A stretch of DNA of 64,000 nt from an uncultured Pelagibacteraceae bacterium (GTDB lineage: Bacteria > Pseudomonadota > Alphaproteobacteria > Pelagibacterales > Pelagibacteraceae): positions 1 to 64,000 of the forward strand of contig CACJYQ010000002.1 in the NCBI GenBank assembly GCA_902597725.1, read 5' to 3'. Under the pieces are notes generated by a model. The model did not search any database. It was not told the origin of the DNA and worked only from the letters and a program-made list of their open reading frames with translations. The translations under genes were made by a program, and so were the position numbers. Position 1 is the first letter of the stretch; the number at the start of each line of letters is the position of its first letter. Shown here one piece after another: positions 32,166 through 45,398 of this stretch.

Positions 32166-34198
32166 ATGGTAAACTCTGATTATCTAAAAAATTTAAATGA
32201 GGCTCAAAAGGAGGCTGTATTATCTTTAGAAGGGCCATTATTAATTGTTGCAGGTGCAGGCTCAGGAAAAACTAAGGTTTTAACAAGTAGAATAGCCCAT
32301 ATAATTAAAAATAAGAAAGCTTTCCCAAATCAGATACTTGCGGTTACTTTTACAAATAAGGCTGCAAAAGAAATGGAAAACAGAGTAAGTAAAATTCTTG
32401 GGTCATCAGCAACAGGTTTGTCTTGGTTAGGAACATTTCATTCAATTTGTGCAAAATTACTTAGAAAACATGCTTCAGCTGTTGGTTTAAATTATAATTT
32501 TACGATTATTGATACTGATGATCAAATCAGACTTATCAAAAATATTTGTAAAGGTGAAAATATTGATATCAAACAAATTTCACCTAGATTCGTTATTGCA
32601 ATTATAGATAGATGGAAAAATAAGGGAATGTATCCCAATGAAGTAAAAATAAATCATAAAGACATTTATGAAAAAACAATTTTACCAGTTTATAAAATTT
32701 ATCAACGAAAACTTAGTGAACTAAATGCCTGCGATTTTGGAGATTTAATTTTACATTCAGTAAAAATTTTAGAAAAAAATAATGATATAAGGCAAATCTA
32801 TTCTAAAAATTTTAAGTATATACTTGTTGATGAATATCAAGATACTAATTTTATTCAAAGCAAATGGTTAGATTTATTAGCAGAGGAAAATAAGAATATA
32901 TGTTGTGTTGGGGATGATGATCAATCAATTTATAGTTGGAGAGGTGCTGAAATTAAAAATTTTTTAGACTTTGATAAAATTTATAAAAATACAAAAGTAA
33001 TCAGATTGGAACAAAATTATAGGTCATCTAAAAACATATTATCTGTCGCTTCCAAATTAATTTCTTATAACCAAAATAGAGTAGGTAAGACATTAAAATC
33101 CTCAATGTCTAAAGGTGACCTTATTAAGTTAAATTGTTTTAAAAATGGAAAAGATGAGGCAATAGGAATTTCAGATGAAGTAGAAAAATTTAAGAAAAAA
33201 TTTTCACTTAATAAAATTGCAATTTTAGTAAGAGCAATTTTTCAAACAAGAGAATTTGAGGAACGATTTTTAAAAATAGGCTTACCTTATCGAATTATCG
33301 GAGGAATAAAATTTTACGAGAGAGCTGAAATAAAAGATTGTGTTGCATACCTTAGATTAATTCATCAAGAGAAAGATGATTTAGCATTTGAAAGAATAGT
33401 TAATAATCCTAAAAGAGCTATTGGTGATAGTACGATAAAAACTATCCATGAGTATTCAAAAAAAAATAAAATGAGTCTGGAAAGTTCAGCAAGAAAAATG
33501 ATAAATGAAAATCTTATTAAACCTAAAGCAAAATTAGGTCTAAGCTTATTTCTAGATTTAATTTCTAAATGGAGAAACGATCTTAAAATTAAGAAATTTA
33601 ATCATGTTAAATTGTTACAAATTCTTTTAGATGAGTCAGGTTACTCTGCAATGCTTAAAAATAAAAAGGATCTTGAGAATGAAAATCGTTTAGAAAATAT
33701 TAAAGAATTATTAAGCGCTATGAAAGAATTTGATAATCTAGAGAGTTTTTTAGATCATGTATCACTTGCGACATCAATTGACCAAGATTGGGAAGGTGAA
33801 AAAATAAATATGATGACAATGCATGCTGCTAAAGGATTAGAGTTTGATATCGTTTTTTTGCCAGGATGGGAAGAGGGATTATTTCCTCACCAAAAATCAA
33901 TTGAAGAAAAAGGGCACAATGGTTTAGAAGAGGAGAGAAGATTAGCTTATGTGGGTATCACTAGGGCAAAAAAAAATGTGATTATTTCTTTTTCAATGAA
34001 TAGATTTTATCAAGGAGATTGGATAGATAGTATGGCATCAAGATTTATTGATGAACTTCCAGAAGATAACTTGGAAAAAAATTCTTTTTTCGATGAAAAT
34101 AATGAATCATTTGATGAATTTGAGTTTAATCAGGATATTGAATTAGATGATAATTCTCAGAGAAGTCCTGGCTGGATTAGGTATCAAAAGAGAATTAA

Positions 34199-34202
<4 letters not shown>
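32166..34202 (+). CDS. uvrD: UvrD/PcrA-type superfamily 1 DNA helicase
   Basis: 3'-5' DNA helicase (678 aa) for nucleotide-excision and mismatch repair. All SF1 motifs are visible in order: Walker A VAGAGSGKTKVLT, TFTNKAAKEM, TFHSICAKLLRK, DEYQDTN, VGDDDQSIYSWRGAE, LEQNYRSS, MMTMHAAKGLEFDIVFLPG and EERRLAYVGITRAK. The C-terminal tail is acidic and shorter than in E. coli UvrD. The next gene overlaps it by four bases. Confidence 0.95.
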
Positions 34203-37913
<3,711 letters not shown>

Positions 37914-38747
37914 TTAAAAAAGACTTTTTATTTTACTTAGGATTTTACTTTTTTCCTTTTTTTTATTTGGAAGAGATACTTTATATTCTTTATTAAAAAT
38001 TTTATAAGTTTCTTTGTACCATTCTCCTGAATTATAATTATAACCCAACAATGACGCATATTTTAAAGACTCTTCCTCCATGCCTAATATATAATATATT
38101 TCAACCAATCTATGAATTGCTTCCTCTACATGATCTGTGGTTTCATAATTTTTTAAGACGTTTTTGAATCTATTAAGAGCTGGTATCCATTTCTCCTTTT
38201 TCACATAATGTCTTCCAATATAAACTTCTTTAGCAGCTAATATATCATTGATTAAATCAATTTTATATCTTGCATCGTAAGCATAATCAGTCTCAGGATA
38301 ATTTTCGATTATAAAAATTAATTCTTTTTTTGATGCTATTAGAGGCGCCAAATCTTTTTTTTCACCTTCAATTGTTTCATAATAACACATTGCTAAAAGA
38401 TAATGTGCGTAGGCCATATTCTTATCTTTTGGATAAGTTTTGAAATATCTTTTAAGATTTTCTGTAGCTAAGGAATAATAATTTTGAAGATAGTATGAGT
38501 AAGATGCCATTAAAACTGATTTTGGTGCCCATTGAGATTGGGGTAATAAAATCTCTACTTCTAAGAATTTTTTACTCGCTGCGAAATAATCACCTCTCTC
38601 CATCAAGCTCATACCCTTTTGATAAGCAGAAATCATTTCTTCATTTTGACTGGTTTCTTTAATTAATTTGACCTCTTCTACATTCTTACTGCAAGAATTT
38701 AAAAGTAAAACGAAGATGAAAATTAATCCAATTTTTAATTTAGACAT
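37914..38747 (-). CDS. bamD: Outer-membrane assembly lipoprotein BamD
   Basis: Lipoprotein of the BAM complex that inserts outer-membrane barrels. The signal peptide ends in a lipobox LLNSC with lipidated Cys19. The rest (about 35-250) is a TPR array with SAYQKGMSLMERGDYFAASKKFLEVE, SYSYYLQNYYSLATENLKRY and AMCYYETIEGEKKDL. Length 277 aa is normal. The C-terminal tail is lysine/serine-rich. Confidence 0.93.
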   Translation of the reverse strand: MSKLKIGLIFIFVLLLNSCSKNVEEVKLIKETSQNEEMISAYQKGMSLMERGDYFAASKKFLEVEILLPQSQWAPKSVLMASYSYYLQNYYSLATENLKRYFKTYPKDKNMAYAHYLLAMCYYETIEGEKKDLAPLIASKKELIFIIENYPETDYAYDARYKIDLINDILAAKEVYIGRHYVKKEKWIPALNRFKNVLKNYETTDHVEEAIHRLVEIYYILGMEEESLKYASLLGYNYNSGEWYKETYKIFNKEYKVSLPNKKKEKSKILSKIKSLF

Positions 38748-38795
38748 CTTACAATTATATATACTAAGAAAAAAATTATAAAGATGATTATTTAA

Positions 38796-39716
38796 TTAAG
38801 CAATTGATCTTAATAAGCTTCTATTAATTAATGTATGAGGGAGTGTTCTCTCTTGTATTTCAATAATTGAAAAATTTTCTTTATTTTCAAATACTTTCTT
38901 TAGCAAACTATTCGTCATAAAATGTCCTCCTTGAGAACAATTTATACTTGCTATTATTCTATATCCGCTAGTAAAAAGGTCACCAATACAATCTAAAATT
39001 TTATGATTTACAAATTCTTTTGTATTTCTTAAACCATCTGGATTTAAGATATTCTCACCTTTAACGACTATCGCATTCTCTAAACTTCCACCTTTTGCTA
39101 GACCATTTTTCTTTATTGCCTCAATATCTTCGTACAAACAGAATGTTCGGGAGTTAAAAATTTCTTCAAGATTATCCTCATAAACATTAACTTTATTTCT
39201 TTGGTTTCCAATAGTTTGATTTTGATACTTAAGTTGAAAATCTATGTCTAGACTTAACTTTGAAGGTTCAATTGAAATAAACTTATCGCCATTTTTAAAT
39301 TCTACCTTTCTATTTATTTTTATAATCTTAATAGGCTTGTTACTTGATTCTAAACCTACTGATAAAATTTCATTTATAAATAACTTGGCTGATCCATCTA
39401 AAATTGGAACTTCTTCGTTATCGATTTCCACCAAAGCATTATCGACTCCAAGTCCAAATAATGCTCCCATTAAATGTTCAATAGTTGAAACCTTTACTCC
39501 ATAACTATTGCTGATAGTTGTACAAAGAGCTGTACTACTCACGTTCATGAAATTTGGATAAATGAGATTATTTACTTTCAAATCAATTCTTTTAAAAACA
39601 ATTCCAGTATCTGGCTCAGAAGGCTTAATACAAATTTTAACTATTTTACCACTGTGAAGACCTACCCCACTAAAGGAAACTTTTTTTTTAATTGTTTTTT
39701 GGTTTAATAAAGACAC
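38796..39716 (-). CDS. lpxC: UDP-3-O-acyl-N-acetylglucosamine deacetylase
   Basis: Zinc deacetylase catalysing the committed step of lipid A synthesis (306 aa). Visible: KKVSFSGVGLHSGKIVKI at the N-terminus, zinc ligands in TIEHLMGALFGLGVDN and EFVNHKILDCIGDLF, and IDNEEVPILDGSA. It therefore implies a lipid A-containing outer membrane. In most alphaproteobacteria lpxC directly follows ftsA-ftsZ; here it follows the shortened ftsA-like gene with ftsZ missing. Confidence 0.96.
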   Translation of the reverse strand: MSLLNQKTIKKKVSFSGVGLHSGKIVKICIKPSEPDTGIVFKRIDLKVNNLIYPNFMNVSSTALCTTISNSYGVKVSTIEHLMGALFGLGVDNALVEIDNEEVPILDGSAKLFINEILSVGLESSNKPIKIIKINRKVEFKNGDKFISIEPSKLSLDIDFQLKYQNQTIGNQRNKVNVYEDNLEEIFNSRTFCLYEDIEAIKKNGLAKGGSLENAIVVKGENILNPDGLRNTKEFVNHKILDCIGDLFTSGYRIIASINCSQGGHFMTNSLLKKVFENKENFSIIEIQERTLPHTLINRSLLRSIA

Positions 39717-39779
39717 ATCGTCGTTTTAATCCCGAGTCACACAAAATTAAAAACAACAAATATTACGAGAAAATACAGA

Positions 39780-40481
39780 TTAATTGAAAAAATTGAAAAA
39801 TTTCTCAAAAAAACCAAGATTTTTTGGTTTTTTTTTCATTAAAATCACTTCATTTTCATTAAAACCAGTCAGAATTTTTTGTGCAGCTAGCTCTAAGTTA
39901 TTACTACTAATTTTAAAAAAGCTATTAAGGTACTGATAACTAATTGTTCTATAAACAGTTATCTGAAACTTATTTAAGATTTTTTCAAAATTATTCAAAA
40001 TATCAGTAGGTATACATATAAAACTTAGATCTAAAGATAAACTCTTGCAGCTAACTTTATCTGGTAAAACTTTATAGTATTCATTGTCAATGTAAAATTG
40101 ATCAATTTTCATATGAATAACTTTTGCTTTTTTTAAAGTTTCATCACAATAGCTCTTTGCTTCTATTAATAAATTATTAATTATTTTCGTATTTATTGAA
40201 GTCTCATTAATTTTATTTTTAATTGAAAGACTAACTGAAAAAATTTCCTCATTATCAATTATTAGATGGATAACCTTAATGAATTCACCTAATTCTTTTT
40301 CAATTTTAAAAATATTTTCATTCAAAAATTCACTAAATAGATCCAAATCAAATTTTTTATTTTGATCTTTAAAAATAGTTTCTTTTTTATAATTGATTTT
40401 ATTTACTTCATTAAGCGATATAATTATAAATTTATTAGAACTAATAAAAATAAAAATTTTATTAATTGAACTACTTCTCAT
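39780..40481 (-). CDS. Shortened FtsA-like protein lacking the ATPase half
   Basis: A 233-aa protein in the ftsA slot (between ftsQ and lpxC); canonical FtsA has about 410-420. From residue 1 to about 185 it follows FtsA domains 1A (first part) and 1C/SHS2: the segment from the INNLLIEAKSYC helix through KKAKVIHMKIDQFYID to LDLSFICIPTDIL and ILNKFQITVYRTISYQYL parallels FtsA's VLHVIPQEYxID ... VHLIT ... ERCGLKV ... LASS. The FtsA phosphate-2 (DIGGGT) and adenosine (LTGGxA) motifs are absent. After a short ELAAQKILTGF, like FtsA's final TAVGLLxYG helix, it ends KKPKNLGFFEKFFNFFN, an amphipathic helix like FtsA's membrane anchor. Overlaps ftsQ by 11 bases. Homology is my inference by eye. Confidence 0.65.
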   Translation of the reverse strand: MRSSSINKIFIFISSNKFIIISLNEVNKINYKKETIFKDQNKKFDLDLFSEFLNENIFKIEKELGEFIKVIHLIIDNEEIFSVSLSIKNKINETSINTKIINNLLIEAKSYCDETLKKAKVIHMKIDQFYIDNEYYKVLPDKVSCKSLSLDLSFICIPTDILNNFEKILNKFQITVYRTISYQYLNSFFKISSNNLELAAQKILTGFNENEVILMKKKPKNLGFFEKFFNFFN

Positions 40482-41145
40482 TTAATATAATTTGATTTTT
40501 TTGACGAAAGTCAATAATTGTTTTTTCGTTAATTTTTTTTTCTTTAGACATTCGAACATATAAATCTAATATTTCCTTAACATTATCTTTTGGAAGTTTT
40601 ATTAAATTTCCATTACGAGTTTCAATATCCCACCTATTTGATTTATATAGATATAAGTTTGAAATTTCACTAAACTCGAAAAGTGAACTATCAATCTTAC
40701 TTTTTAGTTTGAGAAACTCTGAAATGTCTAAATCACCAAATATGAAAGGCAGCTCTAATATAAAATCTTTATTTTTAATTAGCTTTCCGTTTGATCCAAT
40801 CAAATAATCAAAACCATTTCTTTTCGTTTTTGCAAGTATTTTCGTTTTCTCAATAAAGATTTTTAAGGTTGAGGGATAGTTTTTGAATATTTCAAATTGT
40901 TCAATAATATTAATTGAATCAATTCTTTTTTTTAAAAATTCTTTATCTATATGAAAAATATTTTTAAAATTAGAATTATAAATGATATTTTCAATTTTTT
41001 TTTTCTCATTAAAATCTAAACCTTTAATTTCTATCTTGCTTATTTTTGGAAAACTAAAATTCATGAATGAAATATTATTTATTGATACAAGAAAACAAAA
41101 TATTAATAAGTAAATTACAATTTTTTTACTTATTAATAGATGCAT
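40471..41145 (-). CDS. ftsQ: Cell division protein FtsQ
   Basis: Bitopic division protein (224 aa): a membrane helix near residues 9-30, then a POTRA domain (SKIEIKGLDFNEKKKIENII) and a beta domain with the typical FEIFKNYPSTLKIFIEKTKILA and FDYLIGSNGKLI. FtsQ links early cytoplasmic to late periplasmic division proteins with FtsL and FtsB. It is shorter than average, with a very short cytoplasmic tail. Overlaps ddl by 20 bases and the FtsA-like gene by 11. Confidence 0.9.
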   Translation of the reverse strand: MHLLISKKIVIYLLIFCFLVSINNISFMNFSFPKISKIEIKGLDFNEKKKIENIIYNSNFKNIFHIDKEFLKKRIDSINIIEQFEIFKNYPSTLKIFIEKTKILAKTKRNGFDYLIGSNGKLIKNKDFILELPFIFGDLDISEFLKLKSKIDSSLFEFSEISNLYLYKSNRWDIETRNGNLIKLPKDNVKEILDLYVRMSKEKKINEKTIIDFRQKNQIILNEK

Positions 41146-42040
41146 CTTTTAAAATTAATTTTATTAGATTTATGAAATTAATTCCAATATAAGCTGATAT
41201 CTCTGGAACTAAAGATAGTTTTGTCATGCCGGGTTGGGTATTAATTTCTAAAAGATAAAATTTTCCCTTAAAATATTTAAAATCCGATCTGGTAACACCT
41301 CTACATCCCATCAAATTATGTGCTTTAAAAGTAATGTCCATGAGGGCTTTGTATTTTTTTTTCGGCAAGTCTACTGGAATGATATGCTCTGTCTTAGCAT
41401 TAGAATTGTATTTTGCCTTATAGTCATAAAATTTTCTTTTTGGCTTAAGTTCAATTGCTCCGAGCTTCTTCTTTCCAATTATAGCTGATTGAATTTCTCT
41501 CCCAGGAATAAATTGTTCTATCAATATTTTTTTATAATCTTTTAATAATTTTATGTTTCTGGATAAATTATTCTTAGTACAAATATAAACATTTACACTA
41601 GAACCTTCATTAATTGGTTTAATAACAACAGGAAAGTTCAACTTTTTTTTTACTAATCTTATAAGTTCTTTATTAGTTTTATTAAAAGTAAAAATGAAAT
41701 ATTTAGGTGTTAAAATTTTATTTTTAATAAAAATTTTTTTAGAAATTTCTTTATCCATTGCCTTAGCAGAGGCAATCACACCTGAATGGGTATAAGGTAT
41801 ACCTATTGTCTCAAGAATTGTTTGTATATATCCATCTTCTCCAAACTGTCCATGTAGAGCATTAAAAATGATATGGGGTTTGAAACTTTTTGTTACAGAT
41901 ATTAAATCTTTGTCAGGCTCGCATATTTTTACTTTATAATTATTTTTTTTTAATTCTTTCGCAACCTGCTTTCCTGACTCTAAGCTAATAATTCTCTCTT
42001 TAGAAATACCACCTGAAATTATCAAAATTTTTTTTTTCAA
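41126..42040 (-). CDS. ddl: D-alanine--D-alanine ligase
   Basis: ATP-grasp ligase (304 aa) making the D-Ala-D-Ala dipeptide added by MurF. Marks: GGISKERIISLESG at the N-terminus, NALHGQFGEDGYIQ, YTHSGVIASAKAMDK, PVVIKPINEGSSVNVYI, EQFIPGREIQSAIIG and EINTQPGMTKLSLVPE. It lies between murB and ftsQ as in most dcw clusters. Confidence 0.95.
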   Translation of the reverse strand: MKKKILIISGGISKERIISLESGKQVAKELKKNNYKVKICEPDKDLISVTKSFKPHIIFNALHGQFGEDGYIQTILETIGIPYTHSGVIASAKAMDKEISKKIFIKNKILTPKYFIFTFNKTNKELIRLVKKKLNFPVVIKPINEGSSVNVYICTKNNLSRNIKLLKDYKKILIEQFIPGREIQSAIIGKKKLGAIELKPKRKFYDYKAKYNSNAKTEHIIPVDLPKKKYKALMDITFKAHNLMGCRGVTRSDFKYFKGKFYLLEINTQPGMTKLSLVPEISAYIGINFINLIKLILKDASINK

Positions 42041-42041
42041 T

Positions 42042-42950
42042 TTATTCTAATATTTTAATTTCTTTATCTAATTTTATACCAGTTTTTTCTAGAACTTTTT
42101 TCGAAACAAAATCAATTAATTTTTTCATATCATTGAATGTTGCATTGCCTTTATTAACAAAAAAATTTGAATGTTTTTCTGAAATATACGCATCACCAAA
42201 CTTAGTATCAATAGAAACTGATTCTTTTATCAGTTCCCAAACTTTTTTATCTGTTTGATTTATTGGGTTTTTAAAAGTACTTCCACCAGTTTTAATTCTC
42301 ATTGGTTGATTTTTTTCTTTTAAAGATTTCATCTTTACTACTTCACTGTTTACTTTGTTGAAATTACTTTTAATCCCTTTAAAAGAAGCACTTAAAAAAA
42401 TCAAATCTTCAGACAAATCATTACTTCTATAATCAAAATTTATTTCTTTTGACGGAATTGTTATTAAATTCCCTTTTTGATCTATGGCTTGAATAGAAAG
42501 AAGTATATCTTTAAATTCTCTTCCAAAACATCCGGCATTCATTTTAATTCCCCCACCAATAGATCCCGGAATACAAGATAAAAACTCAAATCCACTCAAA
42601 TTATTTTCAGCAGCAAAATTAGATAGGCTATTATCTAAAACACCACTTCCGGAAATAATTACATCTTCTCTTAATAAAGATATTCTATTAAAATTTTTAC
42701 TTAGCTTTATTACGACTCCATCAAAAATATTATCTGAGATTAAGGTGTTTGATCCTGCGCCAATGATAAAAATTTTTTCCTTATTGTCGAGTAATTTGAG
42801 AAATTTAATTAAATCTTTTAAATTTTCCGCCTTGTAAAAAACTTTAGACTTTCCTCCAATATTGAACCAATTTTTTTTTTTTAAATCTTGATCATAAATT
42901 ACATTTTTACCAAAATCTTTTAATAAATCTTTAAGCTGTTGTATCTGCAT
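42042..42950 (-). CDS. murB: UDP-N-acetylenolpyruvoylglucosamine reductase
   Basis: FAD enzyme (302 aa) forming UDP-MurNAc. The FAD-binding part includes NWFNIGGKSKVFYKAEN and IIGAGSNTLISDNIFDGVVI, GCFGREFKDI and IPGSIGGGIKMNAG; catalytic residues lie in GGSTFKNP and SEKHSNFFVNKGNAT. It is the type IIb short form without the extra loop of E. coli MurB. The start overlaps the murC stop as TAATG. Confidence 0.96.
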   Translation of the reverse strand: MQIQQLKDLLKDFGKNVIYDQDLKKKNWFNIGGKSKVFYKAENLKDLIKFLKLLDNKEKIFIIGAGSNTLISDNIFDGVVIKLSKNFNRISLLREDVIISGSGVLDNSLSNFAAENNLSGFEFLSCIPGSIGGGIKMNAGCFGREFKDILLSIQAIDQKGNLITIPSKEINFDYRSNDLSEDLIFLSASFKGIKSNFNKVNSEVVKMKSLKEKNQPMRIKTGGSTFKNPINQTDKKVWELIKESVSIDTKFGDAYISEKHSNFFVNKGNATFNDMKKLIDFVSKKVLEKTGIKLDKEIKILE

Positions 42951-44344
42951 TACATTAATTCAGGTAATTTTTTCATCCAATTTGAAATTGAACCAGCACC
43001 CATTCCTATGACGATTTTATTTCCATAAATATTTTGTTTGAGAAATTTTGCTAATTCAATATTATTTTTAATCATAAATAGTTTTACTTTTGAATTTTTA
43101 ATTATTTCTTTTGCAAAATCATTATACTGAAAACCTAATTTAATTTTTTCTCCCGCTGTAAAAATGGGACATAATATAATTGTGTCTGCATCTCTGAAAC
43201 AGTGAGTAAATTCATTTCTTAAATCTTTTAATCTTGATATTCTATGTGGTTGAAAAACACAGACTTTTTCACACTTATCAAAAACTTTTTTTACTCCCTC
43301 TAAAACAGATTTTATTTCAGTAGGATGATGTGCATAATCATCATAAAAATCAACTCCGTTAAATGTAAATATCTTATTAAATCTACGCTGGACACCTTTA
43401 AAGTTTTTCAGACCTTTTTTAATATCAGACACTGGAATTCCTACAGTAAGAGCAACTGCAATTGCTGCTGTAGAGTTTCTTATATTATGAACACCTAATA
43501 ATGGGATCTGAAAGTTTTTTAAGATTGTTCTTTTTTTATTTGGTAAATTTATAGATAAATCAAATTTTGAGAAAAGTTTGTTTTGAATTATATTTTTGAT
43601 AAGAAAATTAGCATTAGACTTGATTCCATATGTAAAAAAATTTTTATTTTTAATATCTTTACTTAATTCATTGTTAATTTTATCATCAATACATATAAAA
43701 GTTTTTCCAAATGATGGAACTTTTTTTATAAAGTGTAGAAAATGATTTTTTAAATCCTTAATTGATTTATAAAAATCCATGTGTTCTCTATCTATGTTTG
43801 TAATAATTGAGTATGTTGGAGAAATATGAATAAAACTTCCATCTGACTCATCTGCCTCTAATATAGACCAGTCACTCTTACCTAATTTTGCAGTACTCTT
43901 TATCGAATTTATTATGCCTCCATTAATTATTGTAGGATCTAACTTTGTATTTTCAAAAATAGAACTTACTAAAGATGTCGTTGTTGTTTTGCCGTGAGAT
44001 CCAACTACGACAATATTTTTCATTAAAGAAACAAGATTTGCTAACATTTTTCCTCTTTTAATTACTGGTAATTTTTTTCTTTTAGCTTCTAGTAATTCTG
44101 GATTACTTTTTTTTATCGCAGAGGAAGTCACTACAATTGTAACATCTTTTATATTTTGTTTTTTTTGACCAATAAAAATTCTAACACCCTGTTTTTTTAA
44201 TTTTTCGATATTTTTGTTCTTATTAATATCGCTACCTTGAATTTGAAAACCTTTTGCCTTCATAATCAATGCAAGACCACTCATACCTATTCCACCAATA
44301 CCTATAAAATGGATAATCTCTTTTTTAGCTAATTCAATTTTCAT
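42950..44344 (-). CDS. murC: UDP-N-acetylmuramate--L-alanine ligase
   Basis: First amino-acid ligase of the stem peptide (464 aa), adding L-Ala. The N-terminal Rossmann domain starts with IHFIGIGGIGMSGLALIM. The ATP-binding loop is VVGSHGKTTTTSLVS, with EADESDGSF and NIDREHMDFY; the C-terminal domain has YDDYAHHPTEIKSVLEG. Overlaps murG by 11 bases. Confidence 0.97.
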   Translation of the reverse strand: MKIELAKKEIIHFIGIGGIGMSGLALIMKAKGFQIQGSDINKNKNIEKLKKQGVRIFIGQKKQNIKDVTIVVTSSAIKKSNPELLEAKRKKLPVIKRGKMLANLVSLMKNIVVVGSHGKTTTTSLVSSIFENTKLDPTIINGGIINSIKSTAKLGKSDWSILEADESDGSFIHISPTYSIITNIDREHMDFYKSIKDLKNHFLHFIKKVPSFGKTFICIDDKINNELSKDIKNKNFFTYGIKSNANFLIKNIIQNKLFSKFDLSINLPNKKRTILKNFQIPLLGVHNIRNSTAAIAVALTVGIPVSDIKKGLKNFKGVQRRFNKIFTFNGVDFYDDYAHHPTEIKSVLEGVKKVFDKCEKVCVFQPHRISRLKDLRNEFTHCFRDADTIILCPIFTAGEKIKLGFQYNDFAKEIIKNSKVKLFMIKNNIELAKFLKQNIYGNKIVIGMGAGSISNWMKKLPELM

Positions 44345-45398
44345 TTATAATTTCCAATATTTTTTGATTTATATTATTCCATGAGTTTTGGGAATTATGT
44401 TTTTCTAAGTTATTTTTTTTTATATTATATTCGGACTTATTCATAATTATATGATTTAAAAATTTTTCTAAATTAACCTCATTAAAGTCTTTTTGATTCA
44501 TAATCCAGCAGCAACCTAAATTTTGATAAAAATTTGCGTTTTCAAATTGATGATTATCTTTTGCTGAAACTAAAGGGATTGTTAGGAACGGTTTATTCAT
44601 GATTGATAATTCTGCTAAGGTAGATGCACCAGCACGAGTAATACATAGGTCTGATTGATCTATTAAATCTGCCAAATTTTCCTCAAAATCAAAAATGGTA
44701 TTTTCAATTTTAGCCTCATCATAAATACTTCTTAATTGATCAGTATTACTTTTATGAGTTTGTTGAATGATTTTAATTTTATTTTTTTTTGACAAATTAA
44801 CGATTACATTTTTTACCACATTGTCAAAAATCTTTGCTCCTTGACTGCCACCAATAACCAAAAGACAAAATGCTTTATTTTCTGTTTTAATTTCTCTTTT
44901 CTCATAAAAATTTTTTTTAACTAGTGGAGTTATTATTTGAATTTTATGTTTAAGTTTTTCAGGAAAGTTTTTTAAGCTTTCTGTATAAGTAAAAATTTTT
45001 TTACAAAAACCTAAAAAGAGTCTGTTTGCTCTACCTAAAACAGTATTGGGTTCAAGTAGGTATATCTTTATCCCTAATAATTTTGCACCAAAACAAACAG
45101 GTAATGACATATATCCTCCTGTTGAAAAAACGACATCAATCTTATTTTTTTTTAATAATAAAACTGTTTTAATCACCAAATAAATTACTTGGAATATTTT
45201 AAATATAAAAAATATATTAAGATTTAATTTAGGAGTATTTATCAAAATAATATCATTTTTTTCATCATCTAGATATTTCAGCCCTCTTGAGTCAGTAGTA
45301 ATAAAAACATTAAAATTTGAATGCAAATGTTCACTTAGAATTTTTGCTGGCACTACATGTCCGCCTGATCCTCCTGTTGAAATTAATATATTTTTCAT
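44334..45398 (-). CDS. murG: Lipid II synthase (N-acetylglucosaminyltransferase) MurG
   Basis: Peripheral membrane glycosyltransferase (354 aa) adding GlcNAc to lipid I. It shows ISTGGSGGHVVPAKILSEHL, FSTGGYMSLPVCFGAKLLG, LEPNTVLGRANR, LVIGGSQGAKIFD, and the UDP-GlcNAc-binding ITRAGASTLAELSIMNKPFLTIPL. The usual HEQN reads LEPN here, a common variation. Its start overlaps ftsW's stop by four bases (ATGA). Confidence 0.96.
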   Translation of the reverse strand: MKNILISTGGSGGHVVPAKILSEHLHSNFNVFITTDSRGLKYLDDEKNDIILINTPKLNLNIFFIFKIFQVIYLVIKTVLLLKKNKIDVVFSTGGYMSLPVCFGAKLLGIKIYLLEPNTVLGRANRLFLGFCKKIFTYTESLKNFPEKLKHKIQIITPLVKKNFYEKREIKTENKAFCLLVIGGSQGAKIFDNVVKNVIVNLSKKNKIKIIQQTHKSNTDQLRSIYDEAKIENTIFDFEENLADLIDQSDLCITRAGASTLAELSIMNKPFLTIPLVSAKDNHQFENANFYQNLGCCWIMNQKDFNEVNLEKFLNHIIMNKSEYNIKKNNLEKHNSQNSWNNINQKILEIINEN

